A DNA stretch of 64,000 nucleotides from CAZJYI01 sp964550025 (GCA_964550025.1 CAZJYI010000025.1:31458-95457), one strand, 5' to 3'; shown: positions 13,201 through 21,615, numbered from the stretch's first letter. Numbers and translations are program-made. Notes: generated by a model from the letters alone, not told the origin.

Positions 13201-16200
13201 CGCCCATCGGCATCATATTCGTAGCCGCGAGCGTGAGCGAGCGGATCCACCACGTTCGTGACCCGGTTGAACGCGTCGTACTCGAACCGCATTGTCGCCC
13301 CATCCGGCGCCGTGACCTGCTCCAGCCGCCGTAGCGTGTCATAGCGGTTGGAGTACACCCCCACGTCCGTGTCCGTCCGCGTCGCGCGTGTGCCGTCCGG
13401 GTTGTAGGCGTAGTCAACCGCCCCGCCCGCCGGGTTTGTGATGCCGGTCATGCGATCCAGCGCGTCGTAGCCATAGGAACTGACGTGTCCGCCGCGGTCC
13501 TGCCTGGTCTGCGCGCGGCCAACTTCGTCGTAGGTCACCTCGGTGTGCGTCCCGTCGGCGTAGTCGGTGCGTCCGAGACGCCCCATCGTGTCGTAGGAAT
13601 ACTCTGTCGCGTGCCCCAGCGGATTGGTCACGGCTGCCAGCCGCCCCATGGGCGTGTAGCCGTAGGTCCAGGTCTCGCCATTGAAGTTGGTGCGGGCCAC
13701 CGTCAACCCGAGCCCGTTGCGCACCGCGGTTGCCGTGCCGACCAGCGGCGCGGTGACCGCGACCACGTTCCCCGCGGCGTCGTACCGGTAGGTCGTGGCG
13801 CGCCCGAGCGGATCTTGGCTCCGCACGACGCGGCCCAGGGCGTCGCGTTCCAGGGCATGGGTCTGGTCCAGCGCGTCCACCACGCCGGTCGTCATCCCGA
13901 GCTTATCGGTCTGGTAGGTCGTCTCGCGTCCCGTCGGGGTCGTCCCCGAGCTCGGCACGCCCTCGGCGTCGTAGCCGGTCGCCCAGCTTTCGCCGTCGCG
14001 CGTCACGTTCGTAACCCACCCGCGCGGATCGTAGTCTTGCTCGGTGACCTGCCCGTCCGCGTCCGTCACCGATTCCACGCGCCCCAGCGCGTCATAGCCG
14101 TACGCCACCACCGGGCCCACCGAGTCGGCCATATTCGTCACCCGGTCCATCTCGTCGTACATGTAGCCGCGAGCGTGAGCGAGAGGATCGGTGATCGTGA
14201 CCGGGTTCCCGTTCGCGTCGTAGTCATACACGGTCACCTCGCCGCTCGCGTTGGTGTACGCGGTCAAGCAGTCGTTCAGATCGTAGCCCATCCTCACGGT
14301 AGTCCCGTCCGGCCGCTCGATCCCGACCAGCCGCCCATAACCGTCATACGTGTATGTCGTCCTCCCCGTGTCGGAGTCGGTGCGCGTGGCAAGTGTGCCG
14401 TCCGTCTCGTACGTGTACGTTGACACGCCGCCCTCGGGATTGGTGGCCGTCAACACCTGTCCGCGGCTGTTGTAGGTATAGGTCCACTCTTCCCCCCTGC
14501 GGTCGCGGCGGCTGAGCAGGTTCCCCCGCCCGTCGTAGACGAATGTCTCGTACGACCCGTCCGGGTAGTCGCGCCGAGTCAGGTTGTAAAACGTATAGGC
14601 ACACGCGGCGCCGCTGACCGGGTTCGTAATTACCTGGTCTACCGCGGTGTACGTATTGCTGTACAGGTTGCCCTCCGCGTCCCGGTACGTGGCGATTTCC
14701 GCACTGGGTTCGTGATACGTGATGTCCGTGGCGTCCCCCATGCGGTCCGTCACGCCGCCGAGCTGCCGGCCCGGCAACCACGATAGCCTCGCGGTGTTGC
14801 CTGCTCCGTCGCGCAGGCCGGAAAGGCGGCCGCGCGCGTCCAGATAGAACGCGTTGCGAGTACCGTCTGCGCGCTCGACCAGGCTCTCGGACCCACCCCA
14901 GGCGTAGCGGCTCAGATTCCCCGAGGCGTCGCGCTGTCGCACAACGCGACCGGCCGCATCGTAGGCGTTGCTTACAGTCACGTTGCCCCTCGGTTGGGTC
15001 ACGCTCAGCAGGCGATGTTTGCCGTCCCAGGCGTACCGCGTCACGTCGCCTTCCGGTCCCGTGCTGCTTGCCAGGTTGCTCTGCGCGTATTCGTAAACGA
15101 CTCGCCGCCCCGCGTGATCCGCGACTTGGGAAATCAGTCCGTTGGTATAGGAGAACGTCAGGCTTTGCCCAAGGTTGTTGCTTGTAGAGAGAAACCGCCC
15201 CTGGCCGTCGCGGAGACAACCGACGGTGTTGCCGTTCGCATCCGCCCATCCGGTCAGGTTGCCCGCGGCGTCGAATGTCTCGCAGGAACGGTTATCCGAC
15301 GGCCCCTGGAGGAAGTAGGTCGAGCCGCTATGGAGCAAAGCCCGGCGGACACCGGGAGGCGCCGTGAAACGCCCGTCGGGCTGCCGGATATAGGTGAAGA
15401 GCCCGTTCCCGGTGTCCACGACAACCGCGTTCTCGGTCATCTGGTCCATGGCCCACTGCGTAGCGAGGCACCCCACGACCCAGGAGGCCACGTTGGTGCG
15501 GTTCCCGAGAAAGTCGAGCATGACGGACGTATGGGCGAGCAGGGCAGCGGCGTCTGACGGCCCGCGCGCGCCGAGAGAGGCAAGTCCGTCGCTGCTGAAG
15601 GTCAACCCGCCGGCGAGGTTATGGCGCCAGCCGTAGCCCAGCAACCCCGGGCGACCGCTCTCCCTGGAATTGTAGCGCCGCGAGAACAGCATCCGCCGGG
15701 GACCCCGCCGCGGCAGTGCCAGGTCCGTGAGCTCGTAGTGGAACGCACCCGTGGTCATGTCCACCGGGTCGCCATCGTGAGGCGTGGTCAGCCAGCCCTG
15801 CTCGTCCGGGAACTGGAGAGCATCCTCGATCGCGGCGTCGACAGCGGCCGAGTCGAACGCGCCAGAATGGCCGGCGTACCCGCCGTGGTAATCGCCGTCG
15901 ATCAGCGCGGCAAAGCCGTGGCGCCGGCCGTCGTACATGATCACACCCGCACCGTGCCAATCCCCGACCGCGATCTGCCCGTTGTGAGGGCAAACCGCCA
16001 CCACACCATTCCCGATGTTCTCCTCCAAGGTAACACCGATGTCGCCGCGAAAATGGGAGGGGTAGTTGGTCAACTCCTGATAGAGGATTTGTTCCTGGCG
16101 CGGGTCATCGGAGTTCACCAGAAAAGTCTTATCCCCATTCGCGTTGTTCACCGCAACGAGCTTCACGGTCGAAGCGGCCACGCGCGCGCCACCCTGCAAT

Positions 16201-17786
16201 TGCTCCAGTGTGCCATGCTCCAGGGCGCTCATCATCAGGCCTTCGATTCGCTGCGCCGTTGAGCGGCCGACGGCGGTCGGTCCCGCCGCGTACGAGCTCT
16301 CGATGATCATGGCCATATCCATGTAGTAGCTGTGGTGCTGCCCCAGCAGGCCGATCTGGTGATGCATGGTCGCACCGGTGCCGCCCAGGCGCGTGAGCAG
16401 CCGCCTGAACAGGTTGCCTTGATGGAAGTACATGAGCCCGGCCAGACGCAGGCTTTCGCCCATCACGCTCTCCGACGCGTTCGTTGCGCCCGCCAGGCGG
16501 GCCTCGACGGACTGCCGGCGCGCACGTGAGATCAAGTCGTCGGAAACGCTGTCGAAGTCGCAGGCCAGCGTGTAGAAACCGTCACTGATCGTGCGGAACG
16601 CGTGGGACTGATCAATGTATGTCCCGCCCCTCGCCGGGTAAGGATGGTCGATCGAAACGGTCAGCTCGCCGTCCTCCCCCGGCCCGGTCGCACTCCCGAC
16701 GGCCACGACCTGCCCGTCGACCATGAGGATGGGCGCGTAGGTTGTGTTGGTGAACTGAAGCGTGATCCGCTTGTCGGCAAGCTGGAACGTGTAGAACATC
16801 TCGTCAATTCCCGCGTGTTGCACCCGCAGGGTGTGACGAAAGATGGACGGGACGTTCGAGTACGTCGTCGCACCGGAAACGGCCAGGGCGCCGGGCAGAA
16901 CGATCGGCGCGTTCGTGCTCTGAACAGGAACGATGCGGCAGCCGCCGATGACGTCCGTCACTTCCGCGCTCGGCATGTTCGTCAGGATGTAGCTCAGGAG
17001 ATTCGAGCTGTAGAGGGTCATGTCGGCCCGCACGGCCGGCTCGTTCATGTTCCGCACCCAGTCGCTCCCAAAGGAGGAACCGGCCTCGGCGTGGGCCGCG
17101 AAGGAAGCCGCGTCGTAGCCCGTGATACCGGCGAAGTCGATCCCGGCAACGTTCTCACATGTCTTCATGGCGGCGTCGAACACGCAGATCGTGCCGCCCG
17201 CCTCGGCGCTTACCCACGCGCGGGTCAACGTCACCTGGGTGCCGTTCGTGTCGATGGGGATCCCTCCGCTGCCCAGCGCACGCCAGACAATCTCCGTGTC
17301 GTTGCTCACCCCGATCCAATTCGCCAGTACGGCGGTCTCGTAGGTAACGTCACCGACAACGTAGTCGGCTTGATGGCCGGCGGCCCGCAACAGGGCGATC
17401 AACAGCGAAGCCTGGTCCCAATCGTTCCCGCGCCCCGCAAGGTATGTCGCCTCCGCCGACTTCATCGATCCGAATGACGGGGTATAGGCGATGTAGTTGT
17501 GGACGTAGTCGAAAATGCGGAGCGGATCGTGCTCGAGCGCGAGGGCCAACCCCCTGATTTCCTCCGTCAAGGCGGCTTCCTCGTCCGGCAGCGCTGTAGC
17601 CGTGGCCTGTCTTGCGTCGGGGGGCTGAGCGGCGTGGAGTATCTGGTGCGCCTGCGCGGGCGAAACCGGCGGCGCCTCCGACGTGTACCACCCCGGCCCG
17701 AGAACGCCGTCTTCCGCGGCCGGCGCCGTGGCGCCCAGGGCGCCTACTAGAATCATGCCAATCACCGTCACGACTATCGGTCTCAT
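10263..17786 (-). CDS. Secreted RHS/YD-repeat protein with transglutaminase-like N-domain (RHS-2), 2507 aa
   Basis: The start has GGGGAG six bases upstream and a clear signal peptide ('VVTVIGMILVGALGATAPA'). A transglutaminase-like domain (about 75-200) contains 'GNDWDQASLLIALLRAAG'; the usual catalytic Cys is absent there and the later His position reads 'RAWVSAEAG', so it is probably inactive. A DUF6531-type region near 670 ('DPVDMTTGAFHYEL') precedes YD repeats from about 830. The RHS core has 'DRVGSTLALT' near 2045 and 'GTFLSRDP' near 2105. The tail of about 360 residues is helical and charged, with a tandem 'PMGPPSGE.IYGL.K' repeat; its last ~30 residues come from a GGAGA-rich microsatellite. 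No toxin motif or immunity gene was found. The repeat region is a close paralogue of RHS-1. Confidence 0.93.
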   Translation of the reverse strand: MRPIVVTVIGMILVGALGATAPAAEDGVLGPGWYTSEAPPVSPAQAHQILHAAQPPDARQATATALPDEEAALTEEIRGLALALEHDPLRIFDYVHNYIAYTPSFGSMKSAEATYLAGRGNDWDQASLLIALLRAAGHQADYVVGDVTYETAVLANWIGVSNDTEIVWRALGSGGIPIDTNGTQVTLTRAWVSAEAGGTICVFDAAMKTCENVAGIDFAGITGYDAASFAAHAEAGSSFGSDWVRNMNEPAVRADMTLYSSNLLSYILTNMPSAEVTDVIGGCRIVPVQSTNAPIVLPGALAVSGATTYSNVPSIFRHTLRVQHAGIDEMFYTFQLADKRITLQFTNTTYAPILMVDGQVVAVGSATGPGEDGELTVSIDHPYPARGGTYIDQSHAFRTISDGFYTLACDFDSVSDDLISRARRQSVEARLAGATNASESVMGESLRLAGLMYFHQGNLFRRLLTRLGGTGATMHHQIGLLGQHHSYYMDMAMIIESSYAAGPTAVGRSTAQRIEGLMMSALEHGTLEQLQGGARVAASTVKLVAVNNANGDKTFLVNSDDPRQEQILYQELTNYPSHFRGDIGVTLEENIGNGVVAVCPHNGQIAVGDWHGAGVIMYDGRRHGFAALIDGDYHGGYAGHSGAFDSAAVDAAIEDALQFPDEQGWLTTPHDGDPVDMTTGAFHYELTDLALPRRGPRRMLFSRRYNSRESGRPGLLGYGWRHNLAGGLTFSSDGLASLGARGPSDAAALLAHTSVMLDFLGNRTNVASWVVGCLATQWAMDQMTENAVVVDTGNGLFTYIRQPDGRFTAPPGVRRALLHSGSTYFLQGPSDNRSCETFDAAGNLTGWADANGNTVGCLRDGQGRFLSTSNNLGQSLTFSYTNGLISQVADHAGRRVVYEYAQSNLASSTGPEGDVTRYAWDGKHRLLSVTQPRGNVTVSNAYDAAGRVVRQRDASGNLSRYAWGGSESLVERADGTRNAFYLDARGRLSGLRDGAGNTARLSWLPGRQLGGVTDRMGDATDITYHEPSAEIATYRDAEGNLYSNTYTAVDQVITNPVSGAACAYTFYNLTRRDYPDGSYETFVYDGRGNLLSRRDRRGEEWTYTYNSRGQVLTATNPEGGVSTYTYETDGTLATRTDSDTGRTTYTYDGYGRLVGIERPDGTTVRMGYDLNDCLTAYTNASGEVTVYDYDANGNPVTITDPLAHARGYMYDEMDRVTNMADSVGPVVAYGYDALGRVESVTDADGQVTEQDYDPRGWVTNVTRDGESWATGYDAEGVPSSGTTPTGRETTYQTDKLGMTTGVVDALDQTHALERDALGRVVRSQDPLGRATTYRYDAAGNVVAVTAPLVGTATAVRNGLGLTVARTNFNGETWTYGYTPMGRLAAVTNPLGHATEYSYDTMGRLGRTDYADGTHTEVTYDEVGRAQTRQDRGGHVSSYGYDALDRMTGITNPAGGAVDYAYNPDGTRATRTDTDVGVYSNRYDTLRRLEQVTAPDGATMRFEYDAFNRVTNVVDPLAHARGYEYDADGRLVRQTDPLAHARGYAYDALGRLTNMTDRLGNAVRYEYDAVGNLVRRTDAEGVVVEYTYDAANRRTAMTLGGQTARYAYDDENRLTSSTTPMGRATTVTRDAMGSLKTVADSMGHTTTFTRDELQRPAAVVDRLGRTTAFCYEPRGLLASVSNAVSEASYTYDELGKLRALTDPNGEDWTFGYTRMGRLETAVDPLSRTNVYTYSLRGRSANVTFPDGHSVAIGRDLVGNVTNRTYTDGTTVIYEYDPLNRLVGTKGTTLEIAFAYDAEGRLTATDNPGMVFGASYDKAGRLKTAAYSNGAFSVTYTYDASGLLTQVEDSLTRTVLTLSYDADRRLTRIMRPNGVNTIYTWNDAGRIVRIRDGSVLDLRYELDAEGQLTAARIKAPLTAASLLASGTQTHTFDAAAQLSTAGHAYDARGRQTANPDATLTWNDAGHLTEVSHTSYTSHMSYNGPGDLVTRSEGAATTHFYYNYAIAMKPIVAERDDAGGQFLRYYVWMPDGRLLYMIDVPAGNKVYHYHYDRVGSTLALTDAAGAVTDAYVYTPYGGLLQHNGPSAQPFTFVGRWGVRQENDAVYHMRARCYDAQTGTFLSRDPVWPILKDLRSLNPYQYAKQSPLGYIDPGGKMIAGTISWYNVGNKVIVEKFLKLAGGGQKAEPDWVPPIGPMGPPSGEDIYGLAKDWVRLVDPMGPPSGEAIYGLVKEAEHWEKKATDMQARADSMVPGAWGIVGYLTGLQESSRQKAHNLRVAARSARLQAQFLRDSIRAQVAELRSMALLAAGDSPRKLFAMSYLLPAFNRYREDKAADATPTYFGKKCRAARALYNQIEQFKAQGYYWDPKWLPDDIRDDLKRTLIASVSRGGWANRDWYSSSVLGLDSDAEWALTRDADEEFTRRAEAEQKAEADRIQRMLEPDPEWLASPEGRVFSKAVDGINAVLRERAQREFDEEMDQEGDRGDIVKGVKGDGGDILTSDIWVGRTLGR

Positions 17787-17817
17787 GCTGAACTCCCCTC
17801 CAACTCGCTACACCCAG

Positions 17818-17865
17818 CCCTGATCTTTCGTCTTAGTCTCTACCCCTGATCTCCCCTGTGCTCGG
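17818..17865. repeat. Upstream segment of RHS-2 duplicated upstream of the mini-RHS gene
   Basis: Bases 17818-17865 and 18613-18661 are similar over their whole length (both begin CCCTGATCTT and end near GCTCGG), each about 30 bases upstream of a minus-strand start codon. The signal-peptide codons of the two genes are also similar. This indicates duplication of the upstream region together with the gene start. Confidence 0.65.
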
Positions 17866-17928
17866 ATCTCAACTTCTGCCTCCTGCCTGCCACTTTAAAC
17901 GGCCCGGAGGACCGTCCTACGCCGGAGT

Positions 17929-18585
17929 CTACTCCGTGATCTTCACCCTCACCCTGAAATACGCGTTCGTGTCATAGGCCCGGTCGGCGTAGTGGAGACC
18001 ATCGGTGACGGACGCGTGCGGTGCGCCGGCGTCGGTCCAGGTCGCCGCCGTGAGCCGCGGCCGCGTCTGGAGCTGGTAGGTACGGCCGCTTTTGACGGTC
18101 CACCAGACACGCGCCTGCCCGCCCGGAGACGTCTCGAGGTTGGCGACCTGGAACACGTCGCCGCTATCGTAAAGCAGCGACCCGGCGATCGCCTCGTCCC
18201 CGTCGTCCATACCGTCCCCGTCGGTGTCTTTCGCCGTCGGGTCGCTGCCCAGGGCGAACTCGTTGCTGTTGACCAGCCCGTCGCCGTCCGAATCGCCCGC
18301 GCCGGTCTCGCCCAGGTGCCCGAAGAACGCCAGTTCGTTGACGTCGGCCACCCCGTCACCGTCGCTGTCGGTGGCGTCGCCGTGCCCGTACGTCGTGCGA
18401 TTGGTCCGGTTGCCGTTGGCGTCGTACGCGTAGCGGATCGTTGCGTTCGTCCCGCCCGACGAATACCCGGCCCCGATCAACCGCCCGGCATCATCGTAGA
18501 AGTAGTGCACCACTTCCTCCGCCGCATACGCGCCCAGGGCACCCACCAGAATCACGCCAATCACCATCACGACTGTTGCTCTCAT
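17929..18585 (-). CDS. Mini-RHS secreted protein with one YD unit and DxDxDG repeats
   Basis: AGGAG lies six bases before the ATG. The signal peptide (residues 1-22, 'VIGVILVGALGAYA') is almost the same as that of RHS-2. One YD-repeat pair follows ('YFYDDAGRLIGAGY', 'YAYDANGNRTNRT'), then a thrombospondin type 3-like calcium-binding stretch with several DSDGDG units at about 68-125, and a C-terminal domain of about 90 residues ending 'YFRVRVKITE'. That last domain type is a common terminal module in secreted proteins of this phylum. The architecture looks like an RHS gene reduced to its ends, or the 5' donor for one. Its function is unknown. The 644-base gap upstream suggests its own promoter. 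Confidence 0.85.
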   Translation of the reverse strand: MRATVVMVIGVILVGALGAYAAEEVVHYFYDDAGRLIGAGYSSGGTNATIRYAYDANGNRTNRTTYGHGDATDSDGDGVADVNELAFFGHLGETGAGDSDGDGLVNSNEFALGSDPTAKDTDGDGMDDGDEAIAGSLLYDSGDVFQVANLETSPGGQARVWWTVKSGRTYQLQTRPRLTAATWTDAGAPHASVTDGLHYADRAYDTNAYFRVRVKITE

Positions 18586-19084
18586 GCCGATCTCCTGTTT
18601 CGTTGTCTCCCACCCCTGATCTTCCGCCGTAATCTCTACCCCTCATCTTCCCCCTGCTCGGTGAGATTAGGGCGAAGGATTACGGCGAAAGACCAAGGGG
18701 CCATCGAGTTCGCACCTGTCTCGACACAGACTCCTGGCTGTGCGGAGACTCATCCTGCGTCACTCCCCGCCGGCTACGGGCAAGATTATGGCGGCAGGAG
18801 CGGGAGAAGTCAATCAGGAGGGTCCACAAATCCACGGGAAAGCAGGTGAGAAATGTGGGTCGTCTATGCGAGAACTAGGAGTTGCGTCTCATTTGCGATT
18901 AGCGATTGCTAATCTCTGATTTCTGACGCCACCCATTCTCTGACCTCGACTCCGCCATGATCGCGGAGCAGTAGGTCCTCCGCTTCAGGCGGACACTGGG
19001 ACCCCGGAGAATGCGCGGCTGTGGAAATGAGACGGCCGCGACGCAAAACCCATCCGTAGCGCGACTGCCTCGGCGCCATTCGCT

Positions 19085-19105
19085 GGTCCCAGTGCAACTG
19101 GGACC
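19085..19105. repeat. GGTCCCAGT palindrome, copy 1
   Basis: A perfect 9+3+9 palindrome, arms GGTCCCAGT/ACTGGGACC, followed by TAC. It belongs to a family of four in this window (also 19198, 54893 and 54994). Confidence 0.8.
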
Positions 19106-19197
19106 TACTTGTGACGGGACCGCGTGGTTTCCGTTTGGTGCCCCAAGTACGTCCGATTCCGGCTCGTGCTTTGCCGCGGCGAGACTTGGAGAGCGAG

Positions 19198-19218
19198 GGT
19201 CCCAGTGCAACTGGGACC
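19198..19218. repeat. GGTCCCAGT palindrome, copy 2
   Basis: Identical to copy 1, including the GCA loop and the trailing TAC, and 92 bases from it. The pair ends 11 bases before the stop codon of the minus-strand DNRLRE gene. Confidence 0.8.
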
Positions 19219-19229
19219 TACGGGGGACG

Positions 19230-20693
19230 CTACGGTGCGGTGGGCCAGCTTACCAGGATGCGGTAGATTGCGGAGGGGGTGTCGGCATCGACCGGAACGG
19301 TTACCTCGTTCTGCGGCGGACTGGCCACGATCCCCTCGTGCACCGTTTCCCAGCCGCCGAGCAGATCGAACGATCTTTGAACGTCGTAGACGCGTCCGGC
19401 GACGCTGGGCCACACCACGACGTCGTCCCAATCAAACCGGCCGCGTATGCGGCGGCCGCTGTACTGCATGCGGCACGACGAATCGGGGTTGCTGGGATCC
19501 GTGCCGGTGATGTACTCGTCGCCGTCGGAGGCGCCATCGCCATCCTGGTCCTCGTTGGCAGCGCCGTCCGACACGGTAATGGACCCGAAGTGCTCCCGTT
19601 CCCACGCGTCGTCCAGCCCGTCGCCGTCCATGTCGCCCCCGCCCGTAGGCGCGTTTGTGCTGATGCGGAAACCGATATTGGTCAGGCGATAACGCACGCT
19701 CCCCCCCGCACTCGCTTCGAGGATGGCCGGACGTGACGGGAAGTGCAGCGTGCCGCCGCTGCCGCCGATCGTCGCACCGCCGATGGTGGCGTTGCCCCCG
19801 GCGAGGTTGTGTACGTCGGCGGCCAGGAACCCCTCGAACGTTCCGTCGCGCGTCGTCACACCGTTCAGGGTGTACGTGACGGCCCTGGGCGTGAAGGTCA
19901 CGACTTCGTCGCCGTTGATCCGCATGTTGTCGTCGGGACCGACCAGCCAGTAAGCCGTCTTCCCCGTATCGTTCGCCCACTGGCTGATCAGTTCCGTGTT
20001 CCCGGTACCGTTCGCCAGATCGGATTTCATCTCCATCTCCACCGTCATGGAATCGTCGAAGCCGCGCCACCCGTCGAGATTCAGATCCGCGATATGGAAC
20101 GTCCAGGTGGCGGTGAAGGGATCGGCCTGGGGGAGCGGGTTGATGTCAGGCCCCGTGATGGTGACCGTCCCCCTGTCGGACACGGTGTCGAATGTGCCCT
20201 GGGCTCCCGCCGAGGTCTCGGCCTGGAATCTCGAGATCGTCACCCAGTCTCCCGCCTCGACGCTGTATGTGAGCTCCAGTTTCGGGCGCTGCGATGCGGT
20301 CGACCGCTCCGAGGAGGCGAAGTATGCGCTGTTGTACCGGGTGGTTCCCGTCGAGACGTACCCGTCCGGGTCCCGCTTCAGAAGCAGACCGTGGTTGGAG
20401 GAAGGATTGTCATACCACCCTTGAACGACACTCACCGGCACGTCCAGCGTGACCCACGAGCCCGCATTCAGCGCGGAGTACTGTACGCTGTCGAGGCTTG
20501 TCGAGTCGTGGTTCGGCCGCGTGTTCCAGGTCACGGTTCCTTCGCTCCATGAACCGGTGATCCGGTGCAGCCGTATCGGCTTGCTGGTGAGATTCCGCAC
20601 GGTGACGCTGGTCACGTAGAGGTGCAGTTTCGCCGACTCGAGCTGGCTGCCGACGGGAAGCGCGGGAAGTTCGAACTTGGCCATGGCACGCAT
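19230..20693 (-). CDS. DNRLRE-domain secreted protein, main open part downstream of an in-frame TGA
   Basis: The 487-codon frame continues, in the same phase, an upstream fragment with a signal peptide; the two are separated by a TGA at 20714-20712. Residues 1-150 are the bulk of a DNRLRE/CBM96-like beta domain ('KFELPALPVGSQLESAKLHLYV', 'GSWSEGTVTWNTRP', 'WVTLDVPVSVVQGWY', 'PKLELTYS'). A middle beta region ('VTITGPDINPLP') is followed by a DxDxDG segment ('MDGDGLDDAWEREHFG', 'DQDGDGASDGDEYITG') and a C-terminal beta module ('VYDVQRSFDLLGGWETV') common in exported proteins of this group. The intact protein would be extracellular. The ATG at 20693 lies inside the domain and has no good ribosome site, so it is probably not a natural start. 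Confidence 0.75.
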   Translation of the reverse strand: MRAMAKFELPALPVGSQLESAKLHLYVTSVTVRNLTSKPIRLHRITGSWSEGTVTWNTRPNHDSTSLDSVQYSALNAGSWVTLDVPVSVVQGWYDNPSSNHGLLLKRDPDGYVSTGTTRYNSAYFASSERSTASQRPKLELTYSVEAGDWVTISRFQAETSAGAQGTFDTVSDRGTVTITGPDINPLPQADPFTATWTFHIADLNLDGWRGFDDSMTVEMEMKSDLANGTGNTELISQWANDTGKTAYWLVGPDDNMRINGDEVVTFTPRAVTYTLNGVTTRDGTFEGFLAADVHNLAGGNATIGGATIGGSGGTLHFPSRPAILEASAGGSVRYRLTNIGFRISTNAPTGGGDMDGDGLDDAWEREHFGSITVSDGAANEDQDGDGASDGDEYITGTDPSNPDSSCRMQYSGRRIRGRFDWDDVVVWPSVAGRVYDVQRSFDLLGGWETVHEGIVASPPQNEVTVPVDADTPSAIYRILVSWPTAP

Positions 20694-20711
20694 GGCCTCC
20701 CAGCAAGAGCC

Positions 20712-20918
20712 TCACCCGCCGTTGTAGCGTTCGTTGCGAGCCTGCAGGGTTGTCGCGTTCCCGTAGTTGCTGTTCCTGTACGTGCTGTATCCGCCCGTCC
20801 TGACGAAGCTGTCCGTGCAACCGGTATACCCGCCCTGCCCTTGCTGAAGAACGAGCGTGTCGCCGACCGCCGGTAGGGCAAGCCCGGCGACCACCGACAT
20901 TAGTAATATGATCCGCAT
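20712..20918 (-). pseudogene. 5' fragment of the DNRLRE gene: signal peptide and first strand, ended by TGA
   Basis: From the ATG at 20918 the frame encodes a signal peptide ('IILLMSVVAGLALPAVGD') and the start of a DNRLRE domain ('DSFVRTGGYSTYRNSNYGN', 'ATTLQARNERYNGG'), then TGA. Reading through in phase gives 'GSCWEAMRAMAKFEL', which continues the domain correctly. One base change (for example CGA or TGG to TGA) or a sequencing error explains it best. A weak hairpin can be drawn just after the TGA, but I do not consider it good evidence for selenocysteine. Confidence 0.65.
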
Positions 20919-21022
20919 ACTCCACATATTCACAACAGCTACTCCGTTACCTTTTCCCACATGCGTAAGCAACTATGATACGCCCCCTTCCTGCCGTCTG
21001 TCAATGCCTTGAACGACAGAAA

Positions 21023-21174
21023 AGCAATTCTCATTTTGGCAGAGTCGTTCCCTTCCTCGCACCATGGGGACGCTCTTACGAGCGCACTACGAACGGGGGA
21101 ATCCCGCATTTGTGTTTGTAGTGCGCCCGTGAGGGCGTCCCCTCGGCCAGTGGCAGGCCAAAATGAGAATTGCT
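21023..21174. repeat. Nested hairpin element, copy A
   Basis: The outer arms 21023-21040 (AGCAATTCTCATTTTGGC) and 21157-21174 are perfect 18-bp inverted repeats. Inside lies a second imperfect hairpin, 21066-21093 with 21115-21142, whose arms start GGGGACGC and include CGCACTAC. The inner hairpin recurs at 47854-47923, but there the outer arms have a completely different sequence. The element lies between the DNRLRE gene start and the thioesterase stop. Confidence 0.75.
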
Positions 21175-21190
21175 GGACAGAAACGTCGTT

Positions 21191-21580
21191 TCAGTTGCCC
21201 AGTTGTCTGAGGGCCGCCGACGGACGACAGGCTTTCCCCTGGGGGGACATGCAAACGTGCTGAGTGTAGCCCGTGGCGAGCCGTTCTCCGTCGCGCTCCA
21301 CCACGTACTCGATGCGCAGACGGGGCCCCTTCACCTGCGTGCAGCGGCTGCGAATCGTCAGTAGATCGTCATAGTGGGCGGGAAGCTTGTAGTCGCAGTA
21401 CGCTTCGAGAACGGGAAGCATGATGCCCTGCGCTTCCAGTTCGGTGTACGGCAATCCCGCTTCGCGCAGCATCTCGGACCGCGCCATCTCGAAATATACG
21501 AAGTAGTTCGCGTAGTACACGAACCCCATCTTGTCGGTGTGGGCGTAGGGAATGCGAATGTTGTGGAGGAACTCTCTCAT
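21191..21580 (-). CDS. Acyl-CoA thioesterase, YbgC/4-HBT hot-dog family
   Basis: The 129-residue protein fits the single hot-dog fold of 4-hydroxybenzoyl-CoA thioesterase/YbgC. The signature 'YAHTDKMGFVYYANYFVYF' places the catalytic Asp at D16, followed by the long central helix ('EMARSEMLREAGLPY') and beta strands ending 'ERLATGYTQHVCM'. Such enzymes hydrolyse short acyl-CoA or aromatic-CoA thioesters in the cytoplasm; the substrate cannot be read from sequence. The last ~10 residues (KACRPSAALR..) follow the usual end of the fold. It is separated from trpA downstream by degenerate TGATCA-type repeats and is probably not part of the trp operon. Confidence 0.88.
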   Translation of the reverse strand: MREFLHNIRIPYAHTDKMGFVYYANYFVYFEMARSEMLREAGLPYTELEAQGIMLPVLEAYCDYKLPAHYDDLLTIRSRCTQVKGPRLRIEYVVERDGERLATGYTQHVCMSPQGKACRPSAALRQLGN

Positions 21581-21615
21581 CCTGATGCCGGTTCTTGCAC
21601 CCCACTTGTTCGGAA

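Larger units (their letters stand above)
18586..19229. repeat. Long intergenic region with palindrome pair and degenerate repeats
   Basis: There is no supported gene in these 644 bases. Two perfect 21-base palindromes lie at 19085-19105 and 19198-19218 (arms GGTCCCAGT and ACTGGGACC, loop GCA), in the same orientation and followed by TAC. At about 18893-18930 is a run of related 'GCGATTAGCGATTGC' units. Near 18982-19005 a variant has the outer GGTCC and GGGACC flanking a different small hairpin. The 5' part (18613-18661) is the duplicated upstream segment of the mini-RHS gene. Confidence 0.6.

Noticed and set aside
18890..19220. Possible CRISPR array from repeated short motifs
   Set aside because: Repeats are palindromes or degenerate 8-9 nt units with irregular spacing, no constant repeat with unique equal spacers, and no cas genes in the window.
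20690..20730. Selenocysteine codon at the in-frame TGA
   Set aside because: The hairpin after the TGA is weak, and the protein is a structural beta domain with no redox role. A nonsense mutation is simpler.
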